NCBI RefSeq assembly: GCF_024385525.1
Contig: NZ_JANFLU010000007.1
Span: forward strand, 59,030-123,029
DNA from: Arthrobacter sp. zg-Y238
Lineage (GTDB): Bacteria; Actinomycetota; Actinomycetes; Actinomycetales; Micrococcaceae
Direction of reading: 5' to 3'
Length of the DNA: 64,000 bases
The translations under genes and the position numbers were made by a program. The notes beneath the pieces are model-generated. The model saw nothing but the letters and a program-made list of their open reading frames with translations, was not told where the DNA came from and searched no databases. Positions 52,983 to 62,566 of this stretch are shown piece after piece (the stretch's first letter is position 1; each line of letters begins with the position of its first letter).

Positions 52983-53468
52983 TCAGGCTGAGTTGACCAT
53001 GGAGTGGGCGGCGCGCTCCAAGTAGTCCCAGAGGGTCCCCTCGTGCAGGGGGGAGAGATCGAGGGAGTCCACGGCGGCACGCATGTGCCGCAGCCAGGCG
53101 TCGCGCGCGGCGGGCGTGACGATGAAGGGCATGTGACGCATCCGCAGGCGGGGGTGCCCGCGCTGCTCGCCGTAGGTCTTCGGGCCGCCCCAGTACTGCT
53201 CAAGGAACAGCAGCAGGCGTTCCTTCGCCGGCCCGAGGTCCTCTTCTGGATACATCGGCCGCATCAGCGGATCGTCCGCAACACCTTCGTAGAACACGTC
53301 CACGAGCTTCACGAACGTGGGATGCCCGCCCACGGCGTCGTAGAAGTTGTCCGTGTACTGCGGCTGCTGGAAGGCCTGGGGCTGCTGCGTGGGCTGCTGC
53401 GCCGGGTGCAGCGGCAGGGACGCCGCGCTCGGCGGCGCCTCTGCCGGGTCAGGCGTCGGTTCAGTCAT
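52983..53468 (-). CDS. glbO: Group II truncated hemoglobin (trHbO)
   Basis: Globin of 161 aa with a 38-residue Pro/Gln-rich N-terminal extension before [20 protein letters not shown]. Group II landmarks: Tyr/Phe at B10-CD1 ([20 protein letters not shown]), proximal His in [12 protein letters not shown], and Trp G8 in [10 protein letters not shown]. It binds O2/NO/peroxide; family members aid respiration or detoxification. The ATG lies 8 bp inside the mscS gene, so translation is coupled. Confidence 0.92.
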   Translation of the reverse strand: MTEPTPDPAEAPPSAASLPLHPAQQPTQQPQAFQQPQYTDNFYDAVGGHPTFVKLVDVFYEGVADDPLMRPMYPEEDLGPAKERLLLFLEQYWGGPKTYGEQRGHPRLRMRHMPFIVTPAARDAWLRHMRAAVDSLDLSPLHEGTLWDYLERAAHSMVNSA

Positions 53469-54129
53469 TGGCAGCCATGCCGTCTTTGAGCGCTTCGGCC
53501 TTCGCCGGTTCCACCGGAGTTTCGCCCACGTAGGTGCCCTGGGACCGGTTGCCGATCTTGGCGATCTCCCCGTTGCGGATGTACCAGATAACGCCGCGGT
53601 CATCGATGATCCGGGTGATCCGGATACCCACGGACTGCACCGTTCCGGCGGTGTCGCCGACTTCGATGACGTCGCCGATTCCGTACTGGTCCTCAATGGT
53701 GATGAAGAACCCGGCCAGGGCGTCGCGGATGAGTTCCCGCGCGCCGAAGCCGAGGGCGATGCCGACAATGCCGACGCTGGCCAGCAGCGGGGCAATGTTG
53801 ATGCCCACGGCGTCCAGCACCATGATGATCGCGACGGTCCAGATGGAAACGTTGACGGCGCTGCGCAGCAGGGCGCCGATGGTGTCCGCGCGCTGTGCAC
53901 GGCGCTTCTTGTCCAGGTTGCGCATCACCGGCTGCGCCCATTTGATCTTGGAGGAGTGCAGCAGCGAATAGCCCTTCTGGGCGCGCGCCACCAGCCTGTT
54001 GATCAGGAAACGCGCGACAAACCAGACGCCGGTGGCGGCCAGGACAATAAGGGCGGCTTCGATCAGGCCGGAAAGGTCAAAATCATTGACGGTCACTGAA
54101 GAGAGGTCAATTTCGGAAGCGGAAAGCAC
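53461..54129 (-). CDS. MscS-family mechanosensitive channel, minimal form
   Basis: Small MscS homologue of 222 aa. One or two N-terminal helices ([18 protein letters not shown]), then the pore helix region [21 protein letters not shown], followed by [17 protein letters not shown] and the beta domain [24 protein letters not shown] ending [12 protein letters not shown]. The C-terminal alpha/beta cage of E. coli MscS is mostly missing. GTG 54129. Overlaps glbO by 8 bp, linking osmotic channel and globin expression. Confidence 0.9.
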   Translation of the reverse strand: MLSASEIDLSSVTVNDFDLSGLIEAALIVLAATGVWFVARFLINRLVARAQKGYSLLHSSKIKWAQPVMRNLDKKRRAQRADTIGALLRSAVNVSIWTVAIIMVLDAVGINIAPLLASVGIVGIALGFGARELIRDALAGFFITIEDQYGIGDVIEVGDTAGTVQSVGIRITRIIDDRGVIWYIRNGEIAKIGNRSQGTYVGETPVEPAKAEALKDGMAAND

Positions 54130-54178
54130 GGGTAGCGGTTCATCCTTTGTATAGCCGGTCAGTGGTCTGCGGTTAAGG

Positions 54179-54697
54179 CTACCCGTGCCGGCCGTGCCCG
54201 AAGGGCATCCCGGCCCCGGTCAGCGTCTGGGGCCGGTGCTCCACCGGGAAATTCACGCTCCGGGCGATGAAGCAGAGCCGGTTCGCCTCGGCGTGCATCG
54301 GTCCGGATGCGAGTTCGACGGCGGCAGGCCCCGCGCCGTCGTCGATGGTCACTCTGGGACGCAGTGCAGCGGAGGTGAATTCGCCGCTGCCGTCCCGGTT
54401 GAGCCGCAGCAGCCCCTCGGGGGAGTCCTCGTAGGCGAGCACCCTGATGCCGTTTCGGACCGCCACGTGCAGGTAGGAAAGCATGTGGCACTGGGCCAGT
54501 GCGGCGAGCAGAAGCTGCTCGGGGTTCCAACGGTCCCGGTCGCCGTGGAAGGTGGGGTCCGCGGTTCCGGGCAGGTCGGGCAGCCCGGGGGCGCGGATGA
54601 CGTGGTCGCGGCCGTAGCCGCGGTAGGAAGCGGTCCCGTCGCCGCGGTTTCCCGTCCATTCCAGATCGAGCGTGTAACGGTGTTCGGAGAGATTCAC
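54179..54697 (-). CDS. OsmC-family peroxiredoxin
   Basis: Thiol-based organic hydroperoxide reductase family, 172 aa. Two redox Cys: LAALAQCHMLSYLH and RLCFIARSVNFPVEH; N-terminal LEWTGNRGDGTASYRGYGRDH is typical of the YhfA-like OsmC group. GTG 54697 (VNLSEHRY) is preferred with GGAG just before; TTG 54706 is an alternative. The 49-bp gap to mscS suggests possible co-transcription in one stress-related leftward group. Confidence 0.88.
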   Translation of the reverse strand: MNLSEHRYTLDLEWTGNRGDGTASYRGYGRDHVIRAPGLPDLPGTADPTFHGDRDRWNPEQLLLAALAQCHMLSYLHVAVRNGIRVLAYEDSPEGLLRLNRDGSGEFTSAALRPRVTIDDGAGPAAVELASGPMHAEANRLCFIARSVNFPVEHRPQTLTGAGMPFGHGRHG

Positions 54698-54754
54698 GCT
54701 CTCCAAGCTACCGTCTGAGCCCGTGGATGGAAGGGGAACCGCGGCGGCAAGGCG

Positions 54755-57316
54755 TTACCGGTCGGCTTCCTGCGCCTTCAGGGCGCGGACCACGCCGTCG
54801 CGGCTTTCCAGGATCAGCCGTCGCAGCGAGGGGGAGTCCCCGCCCAGTTCGGAGAGGAAGGCATCGGTGGCGTCCACCGTGTCCTGGCGCGTCAGCCGGG
54901 ACGGATAGAGGCCGACGGCGATCTGCTGGGCGATCTCATGGGTCCGGCTGGCCCACACGTCGCGGATCGACGCAAAGTACTTCTGTGCGTACGGTTCCAG
55001 CAGGCCGGTGTCGTGCACACGCATGAATCCGGCGATGGCTGAACGCTGCGCGGCGTTGGGCATGTCGGAGCGCTCCACGATCGATTCCCAGGCGGCTGCC
55101 TTGGCTTCGGGGGTGGGGATGGCCGCGCGGGCCATGGCAGCAGCAAGGGCACCCGTGGCCGTGGCATCGCGCTCGAGTTCGGCGTCGATGTCTGCTGCGC
55201 CCAGCCGGCCGCCGGCCACCAGGCCGGTGAGCAGCTCCCAGCGCAGGTCCGCGTCGACGGCCAGCCCTTCGAGGGACCGGTCGCCGGTGAACAGGCCTGC
55301 CAGCGAGTCCAGCTGCTCGTCGGATGAGGCGTGGGCGGCGAAGGCCTTGACGAACTGCAGCTGTGAATCCGAGCCCGGCTCCGCTGCGGAAGCCAGCTCC
55401 CAGAGACTCTCGGCGGCGGCAACGGTCATGGGTTCGCGGTCCTGGGGACTGACATAGAAGGCCAGGGTGGTGGCCAGCTGGCGCAGCAGCACCTGGACAA
55501 CGGTCGAGTCGGACTCGGACGCGATGTTCTGCAGGACCAGTTCCACATAGTTGCGGGCCGGGATCTCCGCGTCCCGTGCCGCGTCCCAGGCGGATGCCCA
55601 CACGAGCGTCCGGGGCAGGGAATCCGCAATGTTGCGCAGGCTGCGGGTGGCGGTGTGCTGCGAGGCGGCGTCCAGGCGGATCTTTGCATAGGCCAGGTCG
55701 TCGTCGTTGAGCAGCAGCAGGGCCGGGCGCGGCTGGCCGGCGAGTTCGGGCACCTCGGTGCGTTCGCCGTCGACGTCGAGCTCCACGCGGTGCGTGCGCT
55801 GCAGCCTGCCGTCCTCGTCCGGATTGTAGAAGCCAATCGCCAGGCGGTGCGGGCGAAGGGTGGGGTATTCCTCAATAGCGCTCTGCAGCACGGCGAAGGA
55901 CGTGATGGTGCCGTCCTCATCGGTCTCGAACTCCGGGCGCAGGGTGTTTACGCCGGCGGTCTCGAGCCACTTGGCGGACCAGTCGGACAGATCCCGGCCG
56001 CTGGCTGTTTCCAGCTCGGACAGCAGATCCGACAGCTCCGTGTTCTGCCAGGCGTGCTTGCCGAAGTACTCGCGCACGCCGGCCATGAACTTGTCCTGTC
56101 CGACCCAGGCCACCAGCTGCTTGAGCACGGAAGCGCCCTTGGCATAGGTGATGCCGTCGAAGTTGACCTGGACGTCTTCCAGGTCCCGGATTTCGGCGAC
56201 GATGGGGTGGGTGGTGGGCAGCTGGTCCTGGCGGTAGGCCCAGGCCTTTTCCAGCGAGGCGAAGGTGGTCCAGGCCTGCCGGAATTCGGTGGCCTCCGCG
56301 GCGGCGAGGGTGGACATGAACTCGGCGAAGGATTCATTCAGCCACAGGTCGTTCCACCAGCGCATGGTGACCAGGTCGCCGAACCACATGTGCGCCAATT
56401 CGTGCAGGATCGTCACGGCGCGGCGTTCCACCGTGGCTTCGGTGACGCGGGAACGGAAGACGTAGCTCTCGAGGAAGGTCACCGCACCGGCGTTTTCCAT
56501 GGCCCCGGCGTTGAACTCGGGCACAAAGAGCTGGTCATACTTCTCGAACGGATACGGGGTGCCGAACTGCTCCTCGTAGAAGGCGAAGCCCTGGCGGGTG
56601 AGTTCGAAGATGTTCTCGGCGTCCATGAACTGCATCAGGGAGCGGCGGGCAAAGACACCCAGGGGGATGGTGCGGCCGTCGGAACTTGTCAGTTCGCTGC
56701 GGACGGACTGGTACGGACCGGCGATCAGCGCGGTGATGTAGGAGGAGATCCGCGGCGTGGGCTCGAAAGACCAGGTGGAGCGCGGACTTGCGTCGGTCAG
56801 GTCGCCGGCGGCCAGGGGCTCCGGGGTGGGGGAGTTGGAAATGACATCCCAGTGCGACGGCGCCGTGACCGTGAAGCGGAACGTGGCCTTCAAATCCGGC
56901 TGTTCGAAGACCGCGAACATACGGCGGGAGTCCGGAACCTCGAACTGCGAATAGAGGTAGACCTCGTTGTCCACGGGGTCCACGAAGCGGTGCAGGCCCT
57001 CGCCGGTGTTCATGTAGCGGGCATCCGCGTCCACCACGAGTTCATTGGACTCGGCGAGGTTCGGGAGCTGGATCCGCACGCCGTCGGACACCTCCGCCGG
57101 GTCCAGGGCCACGCCGTTCAGCGTGATCCGGTGAACCGTGTCGGTGACCGCGTCAATGAAGGTCGACGTCCCGGGGCGGGCGGAGAACCGGACGACGGTC
57201 GTGCTGCCGAACACCGTCTCTCCCCGGGTCAGGTCGAGGTTGACGTCGTAGGACTCGACGTCAAGGAGTTCTGCACGTTCACGGGCTTCGGAGCGCGTGA
57301 GATTCATACCTGGCAA
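54755..57316 (-). CDS. pepN: Aminopeptidase N
   Basis: M1 zinc aminopeptidase (853 aa) that trims N-terminal residues from peptides. Exopeptidase motif FNAGAMENAGAV and zinc site HELAHMWFGDLVT followed by NESFAEF 18 residues later; the C-terminal ERAP1-like helical domain fills about 530-853. TTG 57316 (MPGMNLTRSEA) is chosen since AAAGG lies 7 bp upstream and homologues start MPGxNLTR; ATG 57307 is the alternative. Monocistronic, 110 bp from the next gene. Confidence 0.95.
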   Translation of the reverse strand: MPGMNLTRSEARERAELLDVESYDVNLDLTRGETVFGSTTVVRFSARPGTSTFIDAVTDTVHRITLNGVALDPAEVSDGVRIQLPNLAESNELVVDADARYMNTGEGLHRFVDPVDNEVYLYSQFEVPDSRRMFAVFEQPDLKATFRFTVTAPSHWDVISNSPTPEPLAAGDLTDASPRSTWSFEPTPRISSYITALIAGPYQSVRSELTSSDGRTIPLGVFARRSLMQFMDAENIFELTRQGFAFYEEQFGTPYPFEKYDQLFVPEFNAGAMENAGAVTFLESYVFRSRVTEATVERRAVTILHELAHMWFGDLVTMRWWNDLWLNESFAEFMSTLAAAEATEFRQAWTTFASLEKAWAYRQDQLPTTHPIVAEIRDLEDVQVNFDGITYAKGASVLKQLVAWVGQDKFMAGVREYFGKHAWQNTELSDLLSELETASGRDLSDWSAKWLETAGVNTLRPEFETDEDGTITSFAVLQSAIEEYPTLRPHRLAIGFYNPDEDGRLQRTHRVELDVDGERTEVPELAGQPRPALLLLNDDDLAYAKIRLDAASQHTATRSLRNIADSLPRTLVWASAWDAARDAEIPARNYVELVLQNIASESDSTVVQVLLRQLATTLAFYVSPQDREPMTVAAAESLWELASAAEPGSDSQLQFVKAFAAHASSDEQLDSLAGLFTGDRSLEGLAVDADLRWELLTGLVAGGRLGAADIDAELERDATATGALAAAMARAAIPTPEAKAAAWESIVERSDMPNAAQRSAIAGFMRVHDTGLLEPYAQKYFASIRDVWASRTHEIAQQIAVGLYPSRLTRQDTVDATDAFLSELGGDSPSLRRLILESRDGVVRALKAQEADR

Positions 57317-57426
57317 GGGAGGGCCTTTCTCAAGGACAAAGAGTGCGGCAGACGCTGGTCCGCCTCACATTAGTGATCTTGTGCAACAGTCTCTCATTGC
57401 TAAGCACCCTCCCAAAGCACCGGACG

Positions 57427-60400
57427 TTAAATGCGGCCCGCCTGCACGGCCGATCCATATCCTTCGGAGTCCATCCCGTCACTGCGGTAGAACAATGAGC
57501 TCTCGCCCGGGTAAACGCTCAGGTAGCCGTAGCGTGCGGCGGCCGAAGTATCGCCCGGGCCCACCACCGTACGGAATCCGTTCCAGCCGCTGCCGACCTG
57601 TTCTGCGGGTGCGAAGCCTCCGTTGCCGAGGCCTCTGTAGAGCATGAGCCTGCCGTCGGGGTAGCGTGCAAGGATGTCGTTGGTGCCTTTCCGGTCGTAG
57701 TCGCCGCCAGCGGTAAGCGAAACAAAAGCGTCCCAGCCGCCCTTCCCGACAATCGTTCCCGCACGGTAGCCCTCGCGGCCGTTGCCGGTGTCTCCGGTCC
57801 CGGCATAGAACCACAGGGAGCCGTTGCTGTCGCGGGCGAGGATGTCCGGCCGCCCGTCGGAGTTCACGTCTCCCGGGGCCAGGAGTTCAGTGAAGACGCC
57901 CCATCCGGTTCCAATTCGTTCCGGGGACAGGTACCCCTCATTGCGGGCATCCACCTTCCCGGAGCCGGCATAGAACCACAACGTTCCGTCATTCCTGCGT
58001 GCAATGAGGTCGCTGCGCCCGTCGCGGTTGTAATCGGAGGCAATGACGTCCGCGTAGATTCCCCAGCCGGTTCCGATCCACGCCGCAGCCGAGTACTTTC
58101 CGGTCCCGGTTGCCGATCCCGGGTGGTGCCACAGCCTGCCGTCCCGGTCGATCGAGAGCAGGTCCGCGACCTTGTCGCCGTTGAAGTCTCCCGCGTCGAT
58201 GACCTTGGCCGACTGGCTGAGGTTTAGTCCCTGCGTGGAGACAGGAGAGGCGTAGCCTTCGGACACGCTGCCGGTGCCCGGGTAGAACGTGAGCCCGGCA
58301 TTGTCGCTCCGGTAGCCCAACAGGTCGGTCTTGCCGTCACCGTTGAAATCCGATGCGAGAATATCCCAGTAGCCGTTCCATCCGGTGCCGATGACCGGTC
58401 CCTGGGTAAAGGTTCCGCTCCCGTCGCCTTGCCGGATGGATATCGATCCGTCGTTACTCCGTACCAGCATGTCTACGCGGCCGTCGCCGTTGAAATCGCG
58501 GACGCCGACGAGTCCGTTGTACTGGTTCCAGCCGGTACCGATGGAACGTGAGGACCCGTGCTGGCCGGTTCCCGTGCCCGCGTACAAATACAGGGTTCCG
58601 TTGGGGGCGCGTGTGACGATGTCATTTCGTCCGTCGCTGTTGGCATCGCCGACACCGAGGATGGAATCGAAACCGTCCCAGCCGTCCTGGCCGATCTTGA
58701 CTCCGGACCGGTAGCCCTCGTTCCCGGCGCGGACTGCTCCGGTCCCGGAGTACCGCCAGAGGCTGCCGTCCAGATGCCGGGCGAGGAAATCGTTGTTTCC
58801 GTCACCGTCATAGTCTCCGGTGGCGATGAACCGGTCGAAGATCTGGAACCCCGTGCCGATCCAGATGGCAGGATTGAAGGTGCCGTTCCCCCGGCCCGGG
58901 GACATCCAGAGTTGTCCGTTGCTGCGGCGGGTAAGGAGGTCGGCGGTTCCGTCACCGTCGAAGTCTCCGGGGGAGAAGACCCGCTGCGTGAAGTCCTCCC
59001 GTATGACACCGGTGACGGTGACCGACGCGGAGTCTGCATTGATCGAATTGATCTTGACAGTGGTCCCGGAGTGGGTAGTGAAGGTCTGTCCGGCCTGCCA
59101 CGTGCTGTTTGCGTTGGTGTAGCCGGCAAAATCGCGGGTATTCGGGGCGATAACCACCGAGTTGACGGCCCAGTCGTTCGCGAGATCCTGCTTGACGATT
59201 TTGATGCCGCGGTTTCCTCCCACTGCTGTCCCGGAGTCATAGCCCACCGGCTGCCGCAGCTCGAGATAGTAGGTTTCCCCGGACGTGTCCCGGAACTTCA
59301 CCGCGCGATTGGACGCCGAACCTGCCCACGGCCGGAGCGTGTAGGTCTTGGCCCGTTCGGGTGTGCCGGCGTTGAGGATTTCGTCGCCGCGGCCGAAGGC
59401 GCCGGAGTCCCAGAAATAGGAACTGATCATGGGCATGTTGTACTGCGCGTAGCCCATCAGATCCGAGGTGTCTCCGTACTCCCGCGACGTGCATGCGCCG
59501 TCCGCCCAGTTACCCGCGGAATTGATCCCGATATCGGACCGGCCGTTGTTGCACTTGAGGCTGTTGGCGTGCAGCAGGCCGAGCACGTGGCCGAGTTCAT
59601 GAGTGACCACGTTATTTGTGAAACCTGAAGGCCGGGGCATCAGCACCGAGCCGCTGGTGGGTCCTGAGGTCCATCCCCCGCCCAGGATTCCCCCGTAGCC
59701 GCCGCTGCGCAGGTCCCCTGCCGGAACGAACACCACAAGGGCCTCGTTGGGGGTGTCATACCACCGGAGGTCCTTCCTGATGGTGTTCATCATGGCCGCG
59801 TAGTCCTGCTGGGAGTTCGCAGTGCTGTTCAGTGTCTTGGTTTCGGCAATCGACATACCCAGGCGCTGGTTGGACGCGGCCCGCCAGTACTTGTTGGCCT
59901 CCGTAATGGAGTTTTTCGCGGCCTGCTGGTCCACTCCGCCGCGGTTGTCCGTCAGTGTTGCGAAGACCAGGGTCACCTGGATGGTGCCGCTGCGCGCTGC
60001 GGCGGCGGTGGTGGAAGCACCTCCGCTGCGGGTGCTCAACGATGCAGCTCCGTGGTCGTGCATAGCCGAAATATCGGTTTCGACTGCGGACCGTACGGTT
60101 CCATCGGGGTCGGTTACCAGAGGCGTATCGGGACCCGGAACCGGGAACCCGCCGCCGACAACGGGATCGTAGTCCTCTCCGTCCTGCGGCTGCTCTTCAC
60201 CTTCCGTTCCGAGGCCCGGCGCCGTTGCGGACGGCTCCGCCGTGGCCGGGTCAGAGACGGCAGGCGTAGCCGGGGCCGACTCAGTAGCGTTCGGCTCGCT
60301 ATGGTCCGGCTCCTGGGCGGCCGGCGCGGGGGCGGCCGGATCGACCTCTGATTCCCCGGCAGGCGCCGGAGACGGCAGGGTCGAGCGGGCACCTGGTCCG

Positions 60401-60513
60401 GTGGCGTCAGCGACAGCCGGCTGCGGGAGTTCCTCGAACTCCTGCGCAGGAAGCCCCCCGGCCGTCAAAGAGGCAGCGAGGAGGGCCAGAACGGCGAGTT
60501 TTACACTTTTCAA
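57427..60513 (-). CDS. Secreted metzincin-type metalloprotease with C-terminal FG-GAP/VCBS repeats
   Basis: A 1028-aa exported protein. Signal peptide 1-25 (KLAVLALLAASLTAGG), Pro/Ala/Glu-rich linker to about 100, then a catalytic region with HELGHVLGLLH (about 304; zinc motif HExxHxxGxxH) and a following Met-turn-like DLMGYAQ. The C-terminal half (about 515-1028) is about ten FG-GAP/VCBS repeats with Asp-rich loops such as GDFDGDGTADLL, likely a calcium-bound beta-propeller. The last repeats are degenerate (GDTSAAARYGYL). TTG 60513 is supported by AAGGA 7 bp upstream. Single gene; likely acts on extracellular proteins. Confidence 0.85.
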   Translation of the reverse strand: MKSVKLAVLALLAASLTAGGLPAQEFEELPQPAVADATGPGARSTLPSPAPAGESEVDPAAPAPAAQEPDHSEPNATESAPATPAVSDPATAEPSATAPGLGTEGEEQPQDGEDYDPVVGGGFPVPGPDTPLVTDPDGTVRSAVETDISAMHDHGAASLSTRSGGASTTAAAARSGTIQVTLVFATLTDNRGGVDQQAAKNSITEANKYWRAASNQRLGMSIAETKTLNSTANSQQDYAAMMNTIRKDLRWYDTPNEALVVFVPAGDLRSGGYGGILGGGWTSGPTSGSVLMPRPSGFTNNVVTHELGHVLGLLHANSLKCNNGRSDIGINSAGNWADGACTSREYGDTSDLMGYAQYNMPMISSYFWDSGAFGRGDEILNAGTPERAKTYTLRPWAGSASNRAVKFRDTSGETYYLELRQPVGYDSGTAVGGNRGIKIVKQDLANDWAVNSVVIAPNTRDFAGYTNANSTWQAGQTFTTHSGTTVKINSINADSASVTVTGVIREDFTQRVFSPGDFDGDGTADLLTRRSNGQLWMSPGRGNGTFNPAIWIGTGFQIFDRFIATGDYDGDGNNDFLARHLDGSLWRYSGTGAVRAGNEGYRSGVKIGQDGWDGFDSILGVGDANSDGRNDIVTRAPNGTLYLYAGTGTGQHGSSRSIGTGWNQYNGLVGVRDFNGDGRVDMLVRSNDGSISIRQGDGSGTFTQGPVIGTGWNGYWDILASDFNGDGKTDLLGYRSDNAGLTFYPGTGSVSEGYASPVSTQGLNLSQSAKVIDAGDFNGDKVADLLSIDRDGRLWHHPGSATGTGKYSAAAWIGTGWGIYADVIASDYNRDGRSDLIARRNDGTLWFYAGSGKVDARNEGYLSPERIGTGWGVFTELLAPGDVNSDGRPDILARDSNGSLWFYAGTGDTGNGREGYRAGTIVGKGGWDAFVSLTAGGDYDRKGTNDILARYPDGRLMLYRGLGNGGFAPAEQVGSGWNGFRTVVGPGDTSAAARYGYLSVYPGESSLFYRSDGMDSEGYGSAVQAGRI

Positions 60514-60759
60514 TAGATAATCCTTGTAGGGCGATTCCTGGTGGGCGCAACGGTGCACTATCCGCGACGCCAGCGTCGAACGCGGTGAAACCGCTCAAAT
60601 CCGAGGGGATCGGAGTACGGTCCTATCTGCTCTATCGGCACGCGGGAACGCGATGTAAGTGCGGTTGCCCGTGGAGGCGGCGGAATTTGGAAGCGCGGCT
60701 GCGGCGGAAGTTAGGCTGGACATGCACTTTCCCTTCCCGAAGAAACGGACTTACCCCAA

Positions 60760-61230
60760 ATGCGCGTCCACATTGCAACCGACCACGCAGGCATGGAACT
60801 GAGCTCCCACCTCATCGAACATCTGACGGGCAAGGGGTACGACGTCGTCGACCACGGCCCCCGCGAATACGATGCCGAGGACGATTACCCCGCGTTCTGC
60901 ATCAATGCTGCCGAGGCCGTTGTCCGGGATCAGGAAGCGGGCACGGACGCCCTCGGAATCGTGCTGGGCGGTTCAGGCAACGGTGAACAGATTGCCGCCA
61001 ACAAGGTTCGCGGGGTCCGGGCCGCACTGGCTTGGAACCTGGAGACCGCAAAGCTCGCACGCCAGCACAATGACGCCAATATCGTCGCCGTGGGTGGCCG
61101 CCAGCACAGCGTCGAGGAGGCCACGGGCATCATCGAAGCCTTCCTCGCCGAGCCGTTCAGCGACGCCGAACGCCATGTCCGCCGGATCGGACAGATTGCG
61201 CGGTACGAAACCACCGGCTCAACGCTCTAA
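60760..61230 (+). CDS. rpiB: Ribose-5-phosphate isomerase B
   Basis: Interconverts ribose-5-P and ribulose-5-P (156 aa). RpiB/LacAB signatures: RVHIATDHAGMELSSHL, VDHGPREYDAEDDYP and VLGGSGNGEQIAANKV. The loop lacks the Cys of E. coli RpiB and has the Glu used by the actinobacterial type. ATG 60760 is family-typical. Overlaps the DNA glycosylase gene by one base (TAATG). The 246-bp region between it and the metalloprotease holds both promoters but nothing recognisable. Confidence 0.95.
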   Translation: MRVHIATDHAGMELSSHLIEHLTGKGYDVVDHGPREYDAEDDYPAFCINAAEAVVRDQEAGTDALGIVLGGSGNGEQIAANKVRGVRAALAWNLETAKLARQHNDANIVAVGGRQHSVEEATGIIEAFLAEPFSDAERHVRRIGQIARYETTGSTL

Positions 61231-62126
61231 TGCCCGAAGGGCATTCGATCCACCGCCTGGCCCGGCAGTTCTCCTCGGTGTTCGGCGGCGAACGGCTCAC
61301 CGTAAGCAGCCCGCAGGGCCGGTTTGCCGCCGGTGCCGCTCGGCTGGACGGGCATGTGCTCGAGGCGGCGGAAGCCCACGGCAAGCAGCTGTTCCTGCAC
61401 TTTGACCACGATCTCTACCTGCGCATCCACCTTGGGCTCTACGGCGCCTTCGATTTCGGCGGGGATGAAACGTTCATCGGATCCTCCAGCATCGGCGCGC
61501 CCCGGCGGCTGGGGGAGCAGGAAGTAGCCGGCGACGACGGCGCGGGCTACTCAGGACCGCCCGAGCCCAAGGGGGCGGTGCGGGTCCGGCTGGTTTCCAA
61601 GCATGGGTGGGCGGACCTCCGGGGTCCCACTGCCTGTGAGGTGGTGACCGAAGCCGAGCGCCAAAAGGTACTGGCCAGGCTGGGACCCGACCCGCTGGCG
61701 GACGGAGCTGGCGGCGCCGGGCGGGCAGCGGAATTCACGCGCCGGCTGCGCAGCAAGGGCTCGCCCGTTGGCCTGCTCCTGATGAACCAGGAAGTACTGG
61801 CCGGGGTGGGCAACGTGTACCGCGCCGAAGTGCTGTTCCGCCGCCGGATGTCTCCCTGGCGGCTGGGCCGAAGCGTCGGCGAGGCCGAGGCAGGGGAGCT
61901 GTGGGACGACGTCGTACGCCTGATGAACGACGGAGTGCGGCAGGGAAGGATCATCACCACGGAGCCGCAGGACCGGGATGACACCGGCGAGCCGGTCCCC
62001 GTGTCCGAGGCCCACTATGTCTATAAGCGGACCGGACTGCCGTGCCGGCGCTGCGGAACGCCGGTGGCGGGAACGGAGATGGGCGCCCGCAAGCTGTACT
62101 GGTGCCCGTCCTGCCAAGCCGACTGA
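61230..62126 (+). CDS. Fpg/Nei-family DNA glycosylase (endonuclease VIII-like)
   Basis: Base-excision repair glycosylase/AP lyase, 298 aa. N-terminal PEGHSIHRLARQF gives the catalytic Pro2 and Glu3, then HGKQLFLHF; helix-two-turn-helix NQEVLAGVGNVYRAEVLF and a C-terminal zinc finger with four Cys (CRRCG ... WCPSC). PEGHS rather than PELPE marks the Nei2-like actinobacterial group that cuts oxidised pyrimidines. Coupled to rpiB by a one-base overlap. Confidence 0.93.
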   Translation: MPEGHSIHRLARQFSSVFGGERLTVSSPQGRFAAGAARLDGHVLEAAEAHGKQLFLHFDHDLYLRIHLGLYGAFDFGGDETFIGSSSIGAPRRLGEQEVAGDDGAGYSGPPEPKGAVRVRLVSKHGWADLRGPTACEVVTEAERQKVLARLGPDPLADGAGGAGRAAEFTRRLRSKGSPVGLLLMNQEVLAGVGNVYRAEVLFRRRMSPWRLGRSVGEAEAGELWDDVVRLMNDGVRQGRIITTEPQDRDDTGEPVPVSEAHYVYKRTGLPCRRCGTPVAGTEMGARKLYWCPSCQAD

Positions 62127-62176
62127 GCACGGGCGCAGACAGGTGCAGGTGCCTGACCTGCATGGGACTTAAAGCA

Positions 62177-62209
62177 AGAAGGGCCTTCCGCGCGGCGGAA
62201 GGCCCTTCT
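62177..62209. terminator. Terminator between the DNA glycosylase gene and tRNA-Gly
   Basis: Perfect 15-bp stem (AGAAGGGCCTTCCGC and complement) with a 3-nt loop GCG, five bases from the 3' end of tRNA-Gly on the minus strand. T-runs are short on both sides. Confidence 0.8.
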
Positions 62210-62213
62210 AAGG

Positions 62214-62287
62214 TGGAGGGGATGACGGGAATCGAACCCGCGTAATCAGTTTGGAAGACTGAGGCTCTACCATTGAGCTACATCCCC
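62214..62287 (-). tRNA. tRNA-Gly (anticodon TCC)
   Basis: Minus-strand acceptor GGGGATG/CATCCCC, D arm AGCTCAATGGTAGAGC, anticodon stem TCAGT/ACTGA with loop CTTCCAA, T arm GGTTCGATTCC. CCA encoded at 62214-62216. Confidence 0.95.
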
Positions 62288-62438
62288 GGCGCCGTAAGGC
62301 AGGTTTTACCTTAGCACGCGATTACCGGCCGAGAGTAATCGGCCTGTATCCGGTTCCCAACCGGGTGTGGAATTGATCCCGGCGCAGGGAAAATTCGTCA
62401 TACCAGCTTCAGGGCAGGTAGGCTGTCAGGTGCACTGA

Positions 62439-62512
62439 CGGGGTGTAGCTCAGCTTGGAAGAGCGCCTGCTTTGGGAGCAGGAAGTCGCAGGTTCAAATC
62501 CTGTCACCCCGA
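62439..62512 (+). tRNA. tRNA-Pro (anticodon TGG)
   Basis: Acceptor CGGGGTG/CACCCCG, anticodon stem CCTGC/GCAGG with loop TTTGGGA, T arm GGTTCAAATCC. CCA not encoded (CTC follows). It lies 54 bp upstream of trigger factor; the 151-bp gap to tRNA-Gly shows only a TAGGCT -10-like box at 62419-62424. Confidence 0.95.
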
Positions 62513-62566
62513 CTCTGTATAACCATGGTGCAGACCAATCCCAGAACCCTCAGGAGAACTTACGCT

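Noticed and set aside
55655..57373. 572-codon open frame on the plus strand across pepN
   Set aside because: Complementary to the conserved pepN zinc domain; composition (Gly/Val/His-rich) is that of an antisense shadow.
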